Source: Opisthorchis felineus
Lineage: Eukaryota > Platyhelminthes > Trematoda > Opisthorchiida > Opisthorchiidae
Reading direction: 5' to 3'
Assembly (NCBI GenBank): GCA_004794785.1
Contig: SJOL01006491.1
Span: 999,377 to 1,063,376, forward strand
Length of the DNA stretch: 64,000 nucleotides
The position numbers and the translations under genes were made by a program. Below the pieces are notes generated by a model. The model did no database searches. It saw only the letters and a program-made list of their open reading frames with translations, and was not told the DNA's origin. Of the stretch, positions 11,201 to 26,200 are shown piece by piece. The first letter of the stretch is position 1. Each line of letters starts with the position of its first letter.

Positions 11201-14200
11201 GACTCACCCTTTAAGGGATACAACGGGAATCCACGGAAGGCGGTCACCATAAATGAGGTGCTGTTGAGCTACTTGACTACACAATGATTGTAGATAACTG
11301 TATGTGTGCTGGTTAGTCGTATGACGCTATATGCTTTTCCTCACTAAATTGAGGTCGCCACTGAATAACTAGACTAATTTTGCGTTGTATTCATTCGCAC
11401 TACTGTATCTAAACCAATCATCTTTTTTCCTCCCCACAGCTTCCGCCGCCTATCTTGAACATTTGAACCCTGAATCAAAAGATATTCGACGCCGAGTCAG
11501 CCACAATGAGGGTAGGTTTTGTCATTGTAAATTGTCCCCCTGGCCACGGGCCTGCTTTTAGCAACCTTTTTCTTGTCTTTGAGTTGCCTTTGACGAGAAC
11601 AGTCTTCTATAATGAGGCTGAGGTCTAGAAACTTTTGTCATTCATGTTCAACCCCATCAAATAGGGATGCTTGTGATATCGCACTATATGATTTAGTCTC
11701 TGAATCCGTGAATAAATGTGGTGCGCTCTGAAATCATTTTTCCATGTCCGAGTGACTGAATGCTATTGCAAGAGCAGGTGGGCTTTATAAGCAGTCGACA
11801 AGTTTGACCAAATGTACTGTTGTTGCTTCCACTCTCATCAAATTGATTCTCCGGACTAGCTCTCCACTTGCCTCAGGAGCTTTTATGTGCAAGGTTTTCC
11901 TGTCTGTCAGCACAATTTCGTCAAATGCTACAAGGTTCGTGCTTCCATTGAGCGGCAGAATCTTAAACAATGTTTTTCGATCGATTCGGTCACCCACCAC
12001 CTCGTTGTGCTACGCTATCGATGAATATTCCGTCGATTTGCTCTTGGTCCTGTCTTGCCAAGTATTTTGACGGACATTCGGTCACCCAGACTCGTATCAA
12101 TTATTAGCGAATTTCTGGATTTCTGCCGAGCGGGATGATGACTGAAACCACCTGGAGTACCCACAACCTCTTCATCGATCGTGCCGCACATCCGCATTGC
12201 GCAAAATCTTGATTTAAAGCCCTAATGTCCGACAGAAGCTCTAATCCTCACGCGAATTTAATTTGAAAAATCTGAATCGACCGAAACTGTGTGCGACTAA
12301 CGTCTGACTTTCCTCAGTTGACGTGTTTGTAAAAAATGGGTGTTTAAATCTATGAAGCCCATTATGCCACCTCTTAGGTTAGATATTTCTGGAGACGGCA
12401 TAATTGACTTACTGATGTATGCCTCAACGATTGCGAAGCATGGTCGCTGTCTGTTAGTGACAAGGGTAGGCTGTTTATCCCTGTCCATCGTTGCCTTCGA
12501 AGCTTTCCATGCATATGGTGAGTGGTTTTCGGCATATTTACCGCCCACTCGCTTGAGGATTTGATTCGGATACGAGGTTGCTGGCTCCGACAGCATGAAT
12601 CCAGCCTTGTGGTATAGAGTTATCAATCTGCACAATCAAATGCTCGTGCTAATTCGTACTGTCTGGGACGAGGAGCTGCTCCCAGTTTGACTGAAGTGTT
12701 GCCGGAGCCGTTGCTATCTCCAAGAAGGGAAAGCGTTCAGATTGCGGTGACTACCGTGGTATTAGTATGTTCGCATTTGCTTCCAGCTGGTTGTCTGCCA
12801 TCATACTCGGTCGTCTAAAAACATATCGTGAACAATTGATGGGCTTACGCCCGAGAATGGGTTATATACACACAGTATTCAAGTTACTATGGGCGAAACC
12901 GGTCGTGGGCTGTCGAAGAATTTTCAGCAACCTTATGAGTAGTGCATTCCGTAAAATACTATCGTTTATCTTTGAAGAGCATGGTCACAAACATAAAAAG
13001 TAAATGCAAGCGATGGATGTGGAAGGGCTACAGGAGTATATTAGATAAAAGAAGAGAAGCGTCCCATTTGAAGTTGTGCAACCAACAGTTCCAGTAAGAC
13101 AAGATGAATCCCAACCTATGTAAGAATGTTTGGTATGGAAACACGCTTGTAAAGACCAACAACCGAAGAAAACACAAACAATGCTGAATGCTCTTCAAGG
13201 CGCGTTAAGCGCTGTTAGCACAGTCAAGACTCGCACATCAGGCACAAAGTGTCCATCATATTGGGTCTGGTGTGAGAGTCAATGGCAAGAATGTACACTC
13301 AACGCTATGTACCACGTATAAAAGTGTCGTAAGTACGCAGAGAGCCCACAATGGCAAGCAAATACAAGTCACTGACTGTGACATTAGGAAGTCTCAGTCC
13401 AATAACAGCTTCGGTGGATTGAGGAAAGTAGATCCCTCGATAAGAAATGATCATCGGTTGGTGGACCAAGAAGTCGACATCACAATTGATTGCACGTAGG
13501 GCTGAGATTATCGCGAGGGGATATTCATCCGCACCATATGTCTTCTGTCGTAACAGCGTCTTAATGCCGTCGGTCTCGATACTAAGGGGGTCTTTTACGC
13601 AATCGATCGATTGGCTTTCTGGCCAGTAACGATGTGCCTGGAAAGTACGCACATACATTTTAGTATACACCTCCGATCAGACCAAACTATATCACTAACT
13701 GTCACGCTGCGACAAGTCTGCCGTTTATCTTCAACTTCATCATCAGCTCGCAACCTCAGTCCGGCGTTTTGAAACGCACTACGCTCCTTCTGAGTGCAGA
13801 GTAATGTTATTTGATTAACGAAAGTCCCGCGGATCGCTTCGGAAAACGACAGATCAACAGTTTTCAGGAAGCTAGTAGTAGTATCATTCCTACTCTCATT
13901 CATGAAATAATACATCTATGTCCTCTTCAAGACGGAGGCCGGAAGCCAATTCGAAGGCGCCTTGCAGGGATTCGGGTGCGGGTCGTCGAAATGGAGGACC
14001 ACGATATTAATCACAAGGTTGTTTCTGTTCCAGCAGAGTTAGTGAAGAGGCAGCCAATCGTATCACGAAAGTTCGCAATGCTACGTCATCTTTGACACCG
14101 CCGCGACCTCAACCTGAGGCTGAGAGGACGCGTCTACAATAATTTCGTGCGCGCATTGTCATTCTGCGATAGGGAAACCCCAATTTCCTCTTATGCAGTC

Positions 14201-17200
14201 AGCAGGCGACTGCTGTGGTGACCGAAGCCAAAGTACACGCGATACACATAGCTTCTGGCTGAGGAACCGAAGTAAACTTTCCGTCTTGTCAGCTTCCACC
14301 TCCCTGATTTGTTTAATTATCTATATCTTGGCCAAGGATGCCCGGATATCAGTAAAACCCTCTGGACATTATATTGGGCTAGGGCGCCCACTGCATTACG
14401 ATCTTACTTACCCTTGCTTTTAAGTACATAGTCAACAGTCACTTTGGATGTGACGTAGAAATATGCGTACATTTGTTTGGTTTTGTTAAGCGTAAGGGAT
14501 TCTTTTCAATTTGAACGTTTGTGGTACGGATGAGCCTCAAGAGAACGTATACCTCTAGACATAAACAGCCGAAACGGAGTACACGAATGTAGTATTCGCA
14601 GCCAGCATATGTTATTACTGTCCACGGTCCTATGCATTCAGCCCAGCTTAGTATCGACAAATTGTATGCCGTCCATAGTACCCAGAAATTTCCCCGACAT
14701 CTTGGATGGCAAAGTTTGCAATCTATTTGGGCTGTGACTGTTCTAAGTGACATTTTCTCGCATATCTTTTTCTATCACTTCGTGCACCTTCACGCTATCG
14801 TATGATAACACTGGCCAGTTACACTATCAGATGACCTGACGAGGACAACAGGTGGAATCGATTGACGCTTGTCTGTATTTTAGCGGAGTGTTATGATTGT
14901 TGTTGTTAGTGGTTGTTTTGTACTGGCGTGACTCGGTAGTGCGTCTCTTTTGGATGCCTGCAGGAGGATGTTGGCTTTAGACACCGTATCTTCACCTTTC
15001 CGTAATTTGTCTAATCAGTTAGTCAATCGTCAACCAACAGCTTTTGCTCGACCCAATTAACATCTGGTCAATCCAGTGTGTTTCCACTCGCTGTGTGCAC
15101 GTGCAGCTTACGCATCGTCTTTCAGTATTCAAACCACCTAGCAGGTTCACACAAACAAGGTAGAAGTGCACATGTATAGATGAGCTCATTCCCTTAGTGG
15201 TGACACGTTCACATGTGCCTAATAGTCGTCGCGTTTGCGTGACTGCTCATCTGATTGTATCTAGCCTTGGTGGCACCCACGTACTCAGCTGATAATCGGT
15301 TTGTGTGCGCCTGTGTAGCTTTTGTGTGTAGCATGCGAGTCTACTCACATGAAGATTTGTGTCAACGGTAAGTGAACAGCTGGAGTTACACATACATCTG
15401 TCGGCGAAGTCGTATTAGAGATAGTGTACATATTAAGGGTTTGTAGTAGCACCTGGTTATACCTGTCGTCGGCTAACGTCGGTCTTTTTGCGTTTTTGAT
15501 TTCAATTGGACTTCAGATACACCCATGAAATCAGAGAGGTCGATAAGCATCTCATGGTTATTTTGTTTTTGTGCATCTGTGCCAATCCTTTTCTACTCAC
15601 GTCATGCAACACCTCATCGTCAACTTGTGTTTCGCTTGCGATGTTTGTAACAAATTCATCTGTCGAAACAATTCTTCAGGTTCTTCTGAAGGTTAACATC
15701 ACCTGTAGAACCCTGGAAGCCAGGGCGGTTTGTTCATCACGTATAGACGTCAACCAGTAATCTCGTTCACACTCGTCTATCATTTTCTTGGACAACGCTT
15801 AGCCTAGCTGATGCATAACTCAGTCGCCATATCATCGCCTTGATTCCGTATGCATTCCGATTTCACCGCAGTCCCTCCTTGACTAGCACACTCGATTTAA
15901 GCTGTGATGCAGATATCTCGCTTCAGTTTTCAACTCCTTCTTAAGCGAAAAATGAACCAATGGTATCTAGCACTAACACTAATCGGTGGTGATCTAGGGA
16001 TCGCTGAGTTCGAAAGTGTATGCGTACAATATGCAAAGTCACTAGTGAAAGCTCTCTCCGTGACTTTCCTTTGAGACCACACAGTTCAGTTCAGCTCCGT
16101 CCACTTTTTGATTGTAATCGTTTATTAAGGGCACACTCTTCCTGCACAGTTGCAGGAAGGAAAATTAGAGAACTGTGACAAATGGGATCCCATGGCGTAA
16201 TCTCTTGAAGACAGATAAGTTTTTCAAGAGAATTCTGTGTTGATTTTGAATTGCTTTGTTAGTAGAGTAGGATTGGTATAATTATTCATTGACGGTCATA
16301 GCTCTGATGCACGTAGTTGATATACTGCCAGTTTGCCCAAGTCTAACCAGGAGCAGTCGAGATGCTCGGGGGGTTGGGTTCGAACTTTAGACCTTCCGGT
16401 TAGTAAGTTTGCGTCTTAACCACTGCTGTGTTCGTCTCTGTTGTATGTACCCCCGCCTTTCTCAATACCCAGGCCTGTAAGACTAGGTGCCTGACAGTTG
16501 GGGATTATTCTGACACATTTGGCGGACAAGTGATTATCACGCGTGCAAAGCACAGTAGCCAGTCAGAGAATAAAGCGCACCAGAGAATATTAGCATACCT
16601 GGTTAACCTGTCAGTTGGTCATGGGGTCCAAGATGATGGACCATTCGAATCACCTGTATAAATATGCACGCCTGGGGGCAAGCTAAGGCAGCATCTCTCC
16701 CTAAAAAAACCTGAAAAACGTTTAACGTTGCACACTGTGTGGCACCTTTCTTAGGTTGACTACGAGACGTTATCGGAGGTGCGATTTCGGCAACGTGAAT
16801 TGGCTTGAGTTGTTTAGCACTACATATTGATAGCATCTGGCCTTGATGTTAGTGACATCATATAAAACTATTTTAACAGCAGGTTACTGGGTTGCGCAAC
16901 CAGAAGCCATATTCGAACAGTGTCGTACGTTGTTAATGTTTCTTGTCTACACAGAGTTACTTACGGTGACCTTTATATGAATGAAAGGTTCAAGAGTACG
17001 TAGCATGAATGCATGGGGGCGGACTCCAACTGCCAACCTTTCACTCACCGGACAGGGGCTCTATCGACTGAGTTATCGCGATCGCTTACTCCCCATCACG
17101 CAACTGACTCGCCACACCTCTGTCTAATAGAACAACAGTTGATATCCGCCAGTGCCTTTAGTGAGCTCCTGTGGATCTCACACAAGATTCTCGCCAGTTC

Positions 17201-20200
17201 TAACTGGAGTTTGGCACCTGGAAGATGTATTTTAAGGACCACAGTGCCACGGCTGGGCTTCAAGTACCAGAAGCGGATGATGGTGAGTTTCGGGCGACTC
17301 GCACTCTATTCCCACTAAGTTAACATTATCGTACACAGCACTTTGAGAAATCTCGTCTGAAGAGATGAGGTGAGAAGAGTACCCATATACCGAAATCCTG
17401 CTAACATGCATAGTTGGTTGATATAGAAAGCAGCTCATCAGGGTCCATGTAGTAGTACCGGCCGCACACTGGTGAATGTGATGTCGCATGTGGCCGTTAG
17501 ATGTTGCAAACACACTACCGAGGCTGTTTGTTGGGAGATTTACGTGCGAATCCTTACGTATATTGATGCCTCATTTCCAAACTTCAACTAAGTTGTCGTA
17601 CGAACACATTGTTGGGACTGTGTTGTTCTAAGGAATCGATTGTGATAGTCGACACCAGGTTCGACATCGTATTGTAGCAGTATAAAGTTATGCTGCAACT
17701 TTGGTATATGCACACATTTCCGTGACAGCCTGAGACGCACTATCCTACTGCGGTCCCCATTTCGACAAGATTTTCGTCCTCATGTCGGCAGTTTCAGAAA
17801 CCAGGAGACTAAAGACAAAAATAAGATATTTAGATTGGTCGGCGGTTAGTTCCTGCAGTAGAGATTTCTCACGCTTGTGACCCAATCATCCCGAATTGCT
17901 TTTCCTAAATTGCAAGCAATGATGAAGGATGGTCACACATTTTCGAGAGCTTCCTAATGGACCCTCGAGAGTGAACTCTCTATTTGATGTCATGTTCAGC
18001 GTTTCCAAACTTCACGAAAAGTACATGAGCAAGAGCTACATGATCTAAATTTTCAATGTCTACTTTGGGTATATCCTTGTATCGTTTACGCCATAGTCCA
18101 CATGTGGCTCCGTCGTTCTGCCAGGTTGTCTGTCAATGTGGTGGTGCTGTTGTTGCTGCTGACGACTCTGCGGTCTCTCCATGCCTGGATTGGTTCTCCG
18201 TGGATAGAACCTGTCGCCACGTGTTGTAGTTGCTGACACCTGTCTCAATGCCTAGTGAGACTACCAAGTAGCTTGTCGTTCTGACATATCAGGTGATCAA
18301 GTAGAACACTTAATCGAAGTACAAAAACGCAACGGATCAAAAGCATTATCATTGTCATTGGCAGCAACACCGAAGTGGAACACTGGTGCTTCACTGTATT
18401 TATTTGAATAAAACGTAATAATGAAAAAAAACCGACTATCCTACCACACGTGCGAGGTGCCTAAACCTCCAATACGGGATGGAAACTGACAGCATGAACG
18501 CCACTGACATCAGTTAGGCGCCATGTCTTTCACTGTTTCCAGCCCAGTACAGTGCACATCATTGTCACGTGGGCCCCGTCGTGGAAGGTAAACAGCACCA
18601 ACATCGCCCAAACTTGGAGTTCGACCATTGTTAATCGTCCTGTTTAGGTAACCTTGATGTGATTTCTATCGCTGCTGCTTACGTGTCCCTCGTTGTCCAC
18701 TCTGAAATGTCACCACACAGTGAAAATTCATTTTCTGATGTTTGGCTCAGTCAATAGGGTCAATGGGCGGTCGCTGATTTCTGTCCCATCCACGGGTGTC
18801 TGTCTTTTCGTTTGTCTTACGTGCACTTGTGCTCCGTCTGCTTGATGTCAGCTTGTAGATTCTCTGTGATCGCTTCTGTTCTCACTAGTCCGGATGGTAT
18901 TCCTTCTACACCTAATTCACTTTTGCTCTTCCGTAGACTCAGATTTAGAAGACCTTGCAAGGTGACGTAAGTTAGAAGTCCGATTGAGCTTGAGATAGTT
19001 CGGCGGCTAAGGCACGAACTTACTAACCGAATGTTCCATGTTTCGAGCCCGAACCCGAACTGCTCCTGTCTGGGCTTGGGCAACCTGGCAGTATCTCAGC
19101 CCTCCTGCTTCCTTCGGATGGCATGGTAGCTTGGCACCGAAAGGTCGTTACAGCTGAACGATCGATTCATTGCAAAGCCCATTAGAATCTCTGCATAAGA
19201 GCTTTAGTCCTATGTTTTCAGCCTTATGCACGTTTGAGAGAATTTATATGCAACGTCCTGATCAACAGTAAAATCCTGAGCAGTTCTCAGGCTTGCAACG
19301 AGTTGAAGGGATCACGAAAAAGTACCAAAATATGGAAGCCCATGACGCTCACCACGTGCCTGCCAAATGAACTGTCTCACTATGCGCGAATCATGGAATA
19401 AGCAGAGTAGCTTGTTGTGCTACTTTGCAAAAGTTCAAGGAGTTCTATTTTCACCGACATCTAGTATACCAGACTATTGCTAACGATGCATGCACATATG
19501 GTCAAGCGGAAAACTCAAATAATGACGATGTAATTTTTACTGCCTGATATCTGCGGATACATAAAATTCGTAGTTGTGTGCATTAGATAATGTCATGTCT
19601 GGATTCTTTAAGTCACAGATGGCACATTTCGTCTTCTGTTTGTTTTTCCTGGTTTGGAAAATGACCCCTGAGCAACCCGAAAAGGGTCGGTTACCAGGCT
19701 GGCCCATTCGAAATGTGCAACGGCAGCCGTAGTTTGAAAGTGCTTTTTCATCTCCGCACTTCATAATGATGTAGAGGTCCAATACCACTTTTTCTTGCTG
19801 GTTTCAGAACGCTTGATTGTTCAAGGTTGTGTGGTATATGCCTATTCCACGCTAAATTATTACGTTCGGGCTAGTCTACGCAGTGCGAAGTCGTCAAGGT
19901 TGAGGTGGTAGCACAATGCTACTGATGTATTAGACTAGGCTGATGTCCTGGCTGCGCTTCCCACTTGAGCCTCATTTACGTGATCTACTGCCGTTCCCAG
20001 ACTTACAGATCACAGCCTAGGCCATAGCTTTGGTAACACACGAGTTGTCATGCTGACATCAGAAGCCTGAAACCCGAAGCAACGCCGCTAACAGAAGGCA
20101 TAGCTAAGCGATGCCATGGTCCCAAATGGACTGAACAGCGTTGCAACGTGCGCGATAGCGAAGATTACTTAGGTTCGGTGATTCGATGGAACGAAGATCT

Positions 20201-23200
20201 CAGGCAACAGCCATTCCAGTACTAATCGCACGATAGAACATGGGTCGTTTTTTAGCTAATTTTCGACGGAACAGCATTCACGTGTATCTGGTTCAACTTA
20301 CGACCTGAAAGTGCATTTTGATGTGCATGTCTGAACAGAATTGTTTTGTTTTCTCATCGCCAGTCTTCGCACAAAATTTCACACGCCTGCTGATGGGATT
20401 CGGCTAGTCTACAGAACTCCTGAGTTTCAAGATTTGTCGGTGACGATTAGCAAGTTCACCAGAAAAAGCTTCGGCATTTTAGTGCTGAGCTCTCTTCATT
20501 TACTTATTGGCTATGTGGTACTTCAGGTATGGATGTGAGTTACTGTTCATAGAAAATGTTTCTCCCTTCGTCCGTCCCCACATCTTGACTTACTTCTGCA
20601 AAGTGAGGGTGGAACTTAAGTCAACTCGGTGGATCATCACAACGGCAGATTGCTTGTATGACAATCCGTCTTCCACGTTACTGCTCTCCAGAAGGGCCAC
20701 CGGTCCTTATGATTGTTCACCTTGTCTTTGCGCATTGTTGATAGTCTGGTGTATCTCACCTTAGTTCAGTATGTTGTTTGTCCCTTCAGCGCATACCCCT
20801 TATTACCTTCGAGTTGCATCTGTAACACGACCACGCACACTGTATGTGTATGTACCAGATACAAAACCACAGCTGCCCTCACCAGATTATTTTCTTGCGT
20901 CAACCTTACAGGCGGTGTGTGCCGTGCCGATCTGCGATCACGTAACTTCAGCTGAGCCCACATGCACGTGTGTATGAATCGAAGTTGATCGCACAAGGTC
21001 GCGTGTGTGTTGCGCGATGCATGCGCGCGCTCGCGTCTGTTTAGCCCCGAGCGCACGTGTCCACGATCTAGTTCTGACCCGTATTGATCGTTGAGTGATC
21101 GCTGCGATGCGCACACATGTGGATGTTTGTGTGTGTGTGCGCGCTCCAAACGGTTTTTGCTTCACCAATAGCCATAGTCCAAATGTCCCATATTCAGCCA
21201 CGTGGAAGGTGAGTTTCAAGTGCGTGTGTGTGATCATGCACGGCGCAAGCTAAGCTGTATGTGCTGCTAGTGCGCGTGCGGCCCCGCTGGCGTCCACCAT
21301 GAACACCAGCACACCATATAGGTCTTGACGGATTTTGTGCTGTTTCTCGCATCTCCCGTCCTCTCACCTAAAATGACAGTCACTTACCTTAGTCTGCTAG
21401 CCAAACTTCCTGAAAGTGTATCACCTACGAGGGCCTCACTAGGTGCAAATCACTCATTGAATTGTCTACACGCCAGACAGCGCGGCTATGCACATAGTCC
21501 CTGAAGGTTTCAATTATGGCCCAACCCGCCGAATCAAACACTACCGGTTCATTGTCTTGCGGTCGGTAGTCCTGGGACGCTTTCGATTTGGCGTATTTTG
21601 GGGCTTCTTTGTAGAGAGAAAAGCTATCTTGGATCCCTTAAACCAATCCTCACACGAACTGTTGTTTGCCAATGTGGGTTACTAGGTGGCTCTTATCCGT
21701 AGCATATCCCGAAACTCTACATACTCCTGACTAAACTTTTATTTCGATGTGCAACTGTATTGGGAAGCGCGTTGTTTTCACAAGACGCTAACATAACCCA
21801 CAAAGGAATTGAAAAAATCTCCTGGAGTATCCCTCGTAAGTGTACTGTACAGTAAGGCTTGATCGGAAGCCTCATGGTGTCTATACTCACAACTCAGTAA
21901 TGGACTAACAAGAAACTGAGTTTAATTTGGTGGTCTCTGTTAAGCAGCTCATGATGGCGAACAACGGTTGCTTAATTGCTGATAACTGAAGATCACAGGG
22001 AATGACCACGGATGGACCATTAAAGCTTGAGAGTTGAAGCAGGTTTCTGCGGCAGGAGATAACCTTACCCAGTAGCCTAATTCGGATGACCCGTAAGAAG
22101 ACAAATTGAAACAAGCAACGAAGAGGTCCGACATTGTACTCCAAAAAACGTCGTCTCGAAAGATGGGCCGAATATTTTAACGAACAGCTCAGCTGATATC
22201 CTGTGGCATTTCATGGTACCAGCTCATTGGGAAGGATGGGACGGAAGAAGACAACGCAAATTCTCCTTCCCAAGGTGTGACAAAGTGTCTTGCTGGGAGC
22301 CTATTCAGCAGCGCCTTGCGAATAAGGCAGTTATGTTCTGTAGTTACTTTGAGGGGAGTGCTTGGGCAACCATCATCCACACCGTCATCATCGTCGTCGC
22401 CGTTGTCGAAAGAACAGCGCCGGCACTGAACACCGATGTTTCTCTGCTATACAAACAATAAATGTGGCAGTGAAATGGAGAGAAAGTGCAAGCCTATTAC
22501 AAACATTCCGAGGTATCTACAGTGAATGTATTCATTCAGACAATCGGGATGGGAACTGGCATGAAAAAGGCCATTGACATCAACTAGGGGCCATGCCTCG
22601 CAACGTCTTCAGTCAAGCCCAGAGAGCCTCACACCTTGAAAGACGTTGCACTGACATTGCCCAAAATTCATCCAAGCCATATCTTTACCTTTCGACAAGT
22701 ACCGAAACGTTGCGATTGCCTCCCGTCTTCTTCCTTAACCTAAAAGTTGCGTTCGACTCCTTTGATTGTCGGGCACTATGGCAGTGCTTGTTGATGAAAG
22801 GTGTTCCATGCAAATCCATCTCCCTAATGGAAGCGCTGCACGCCAACCCCTGTGGACGAATTGGTCTACTGAACACTTTCGCCAGAGTTCACCGTATCCA
22901 ACAGTGTCAAACAAGGTCATCCTCATCTCCTCTTTTCAAATTCCTTTATCGAAATGTTGTCGGAATAATTCCAATCTATCTTCAACACTTGTGGGGTAGA
23001 ACTGCTATCAGCGTACGCCCGTAGACCTTGAATACACTGATCACGTACTCGGGTCGCATCACACAACAATGGGAACAATATTAGGTAATTTACCTGCGCG
23101 ATTGAATATACGCTTCCCACACGCAAATCATAGAGTGCTACTGCAAGATTATGTGGGGTCAACCCCGAACCTTGTGCCTGCAGATGAGCCAGTCAGCGTG

Positions 23201-26200
23201 TCAGCTAGCGTCCGCCACTCCTGACTGCTTGGTTAAGGATTCAGTCACCTGTCGAATAACTCGTCTCTTGCCAGCTAGCAAAATTTCGGGCGTTATCTGC
23301 CAATGGCGGAGTTCACAACAATGCAACGTTTCCAATACTGCTATTTGATGTAGAAGCCATGCCACTGCTAGCGGAAGACGTTGAGAATCGTTCAATGTGT
23401 GATCGTTCTGGTCAACACTTTCTAAGTGCTTTGAGTGGACGAGCTAGTGACAATCAGTGGGCCAGCTGCTTTGGCTTCGTCACCTGCTCTGCGTGCCTGT
23501 GAGGTGGTCGATTTCTTCCATCAGAGTGGAAATATGCCACAGAAGGTTAAGCCACGACGTAGCAGATGAGTTTGAAAACCCTTAACCAGTAAACAACTGC
23601 ATCAGTGGCCGTCGTCTGCTGGAGTGAAAAGCTCGAGATGGAACAAATCACTGGTTAACGACACTGATAGACGTGGCTCAGTCACTCAACCAACGATATC
23701 CATGTGTCCACGATATTGCCCTCAGCACATAGCCACTCCTTCCTGATCCCCACACTCATGAAAAAATTCGTTGCAACATCGCTGTCATCACTATCCGATT
23801 GGCAATCCTAGTATGCGTGCATTTGTCCTCAATGCGTAACTGTACCCACGTTTTTGATATACTCGATGGCTGAAACTGTACGTTAGAACCAACATCCGAT
23901 CTGCAAACCGTGTAACCTGACCGTGACGACGTGACGGTGTTTCATAAATGTTCTGCTTTCATTCTAAAACCCCTATATTTTGTCGTTTTTTGTTCGAACA
24001 CAGGGAAATTTGGCCGATAGCATTGTGAAGCCGTTTTCGCGTTACCTTTCTGACTAGTTGCATAGTTTCCTGCTTCAGGATATATGTTGATTTATTTTAT
24101 TATATCCATAGACACTAGTACTCACTGGCTTTGCATTTAACAGTTCGTGACACCCGGAAGCTTGAGTGAAAAATCCGATAGGGCCGTCAAGGCCCTTAAC
24201 CACCAACCTAACGGAATATATATTGGTCCTCCGCCTGTTTTAATATCGTTTCCCTCGCTTTTAAACCCCACTCTAAATGACATAGCTACTCCCGTAGGAG
24301 TGATCGCTTAAGATAGGCTGATCTCTGCCTTTGAGCTGTATAGGCCATCTACTCAGCAGCGTGGTTAGTTTGTCCTTAGCCAATGACACTATTCATTCGG
24401 AACAGTTCAAAAGCGGTTCTTCAGAAAGAGGTGCATCAGCTTTATCTAGGGAAATTTAGTGATGCCATTTCGACATCTGTTCACAACTTCGAGTAGTTAG
24501 CCACCCACTTTGACAATTACCATTCTCTGCCTATTTTTCACCAAACTATGCTTACGTTACGAAGTATGAGTAGAATAACTAAAGTAAATGCGTCGGTCTT
24601 TTTTCAATCTGTTCGCTGATGTTAACTCAAATTGTTCCCATCACGCTGCTAAGCACCACTTTGCTGATGGTCCGATCAAGTCAACAGATCACTGTGTGTG
24701 CAGCGAAAGAATGAATTAATACACGAGTCAGGTAAGTTTTACTTTATGGCTCGTAATTTCCGAAGGTGTGTAATGTCTCGAAGATTTCCAACACAGACGC
24801 ATTTTTGGCGCTTGTGCAATAAATTCGTGTTTAATAAAGTACTACACAGTAACATCAGCCCAAGCTTGTCCGTTGGCATGAGTCCAACCACTGTTTACTT
24901 GTGTAGGCGTCCTTCTTCTGTCCCTAACCCTTGTCGACGAACGATCAATTCCCGCCAAATTGGACTTCAAATGAAAACATCTTGCATGAATCCACAGGAA
25001 CTTTCACGATTTTCCTCTTCGGTTTGTATACATTTACCCACCGTTCTCCAATGATCTTCGTTTGCAAACACACATCCTACTACTACCAACTGTTGCAAAC
25101 CTTGGTCATAATTTTCATTGTTTGTCACTTAGCAAATGAATGTGCCTAATGGCCTTCAACTCTACGCACGGGGCTTCCTTGACCACCTTACCTAGGCGGT
25201 CTCTACCGATGAGCCTTTCACTTCCTTAGGTTATGATGATCCAAACCCAACGGCCTGACAACACATCGTTGCATGGAAGTGCTCATAAGGCTTCCAAGCA
25301 AAACATCGATCAGTACCGGAACATCGTCTTGTGTATTGTTTGGTTGAGTCATTCCAGTTTGCATGACTAGTTGTACCGTAGATCCACATTTAACATGGTT
25401 GCGGGAGTACATCCTACCATCGAGATCACGACGGAACCACAGACTGACAGTGATGTATTATGAAGCTATTAGAATGATAGCCCGTGTTAGACCTCTGGGA
25501 CCAGGAGGATGTTTCAGATGGTCAGCTGATGAATATGGTTTGCAAGGTAAAATACCTTCGGTATGGTCTAATCTCATCTATCCTGTGAGGCACATCTTCC
25601 ATCCTCTGAGCTTGCATGTTAGTGGCTTCCATCAGATTTCGAGGAATACACATTTATCCGCGTGCAGGGTAATTTACTTTCTGTCATACATCACAGCTGC
25701 CCTATGTGTACCCCGTGTGAAACAAGACAGGCTGTTTTATAAAAAATTTAAGCTCAAATATAAATGAGAAAACCACTCTTCGGTACAGCAATATGCAGGT
25801 CTGTTGGATCTCACCGCTATGAATGCCTGGATATGTCACAAGTAGGTGCTAGAGACCCTCATTGCCACGAAGTGATTTCGGACGAACACAGTACCAGAAG
25901 CATGATTCACTTATTATCACAAATCCGTTCCAGAGTCCGTTGCGGAGAATTGCCACTAGTCGTGGATGTTGTGAGCACCCATTTTGTGGCCTATATGCTG
26001 CCCACTTTTTCTTTGAAATACGGTACTAGTTCGTCCACGTAGTAGCTCCCCAATCCAAGGTTTTCACCATAAATCCTTACCAGTGCGCATAATCACTCTG
26101 AACATTTGAAGTAAGACCGAAAGATTGTTCACATTTACGGATACTCTCCGGCTTCATCCAGTTTTAGGTGCTTATTGCATTATCTCTGTTTCTGTGACGG

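Noticed and set aside
12841..12860. GGGCTTACGCCCGAGAATGG as the missing 5' half of the copy A hammerhead
   Set aside because: It resembles stem I and stem II strands with the core deleted, but the same bases encode the expected RT motif (G-L-R-P-R-M-G), so the likeness is coincidental.
16138..16159. 9-bp perfect hairpin with 4-nt loop
   Set aside because: Several 9-bp hairpins are expected by chance in 64 kb; nothing around it suggests function.
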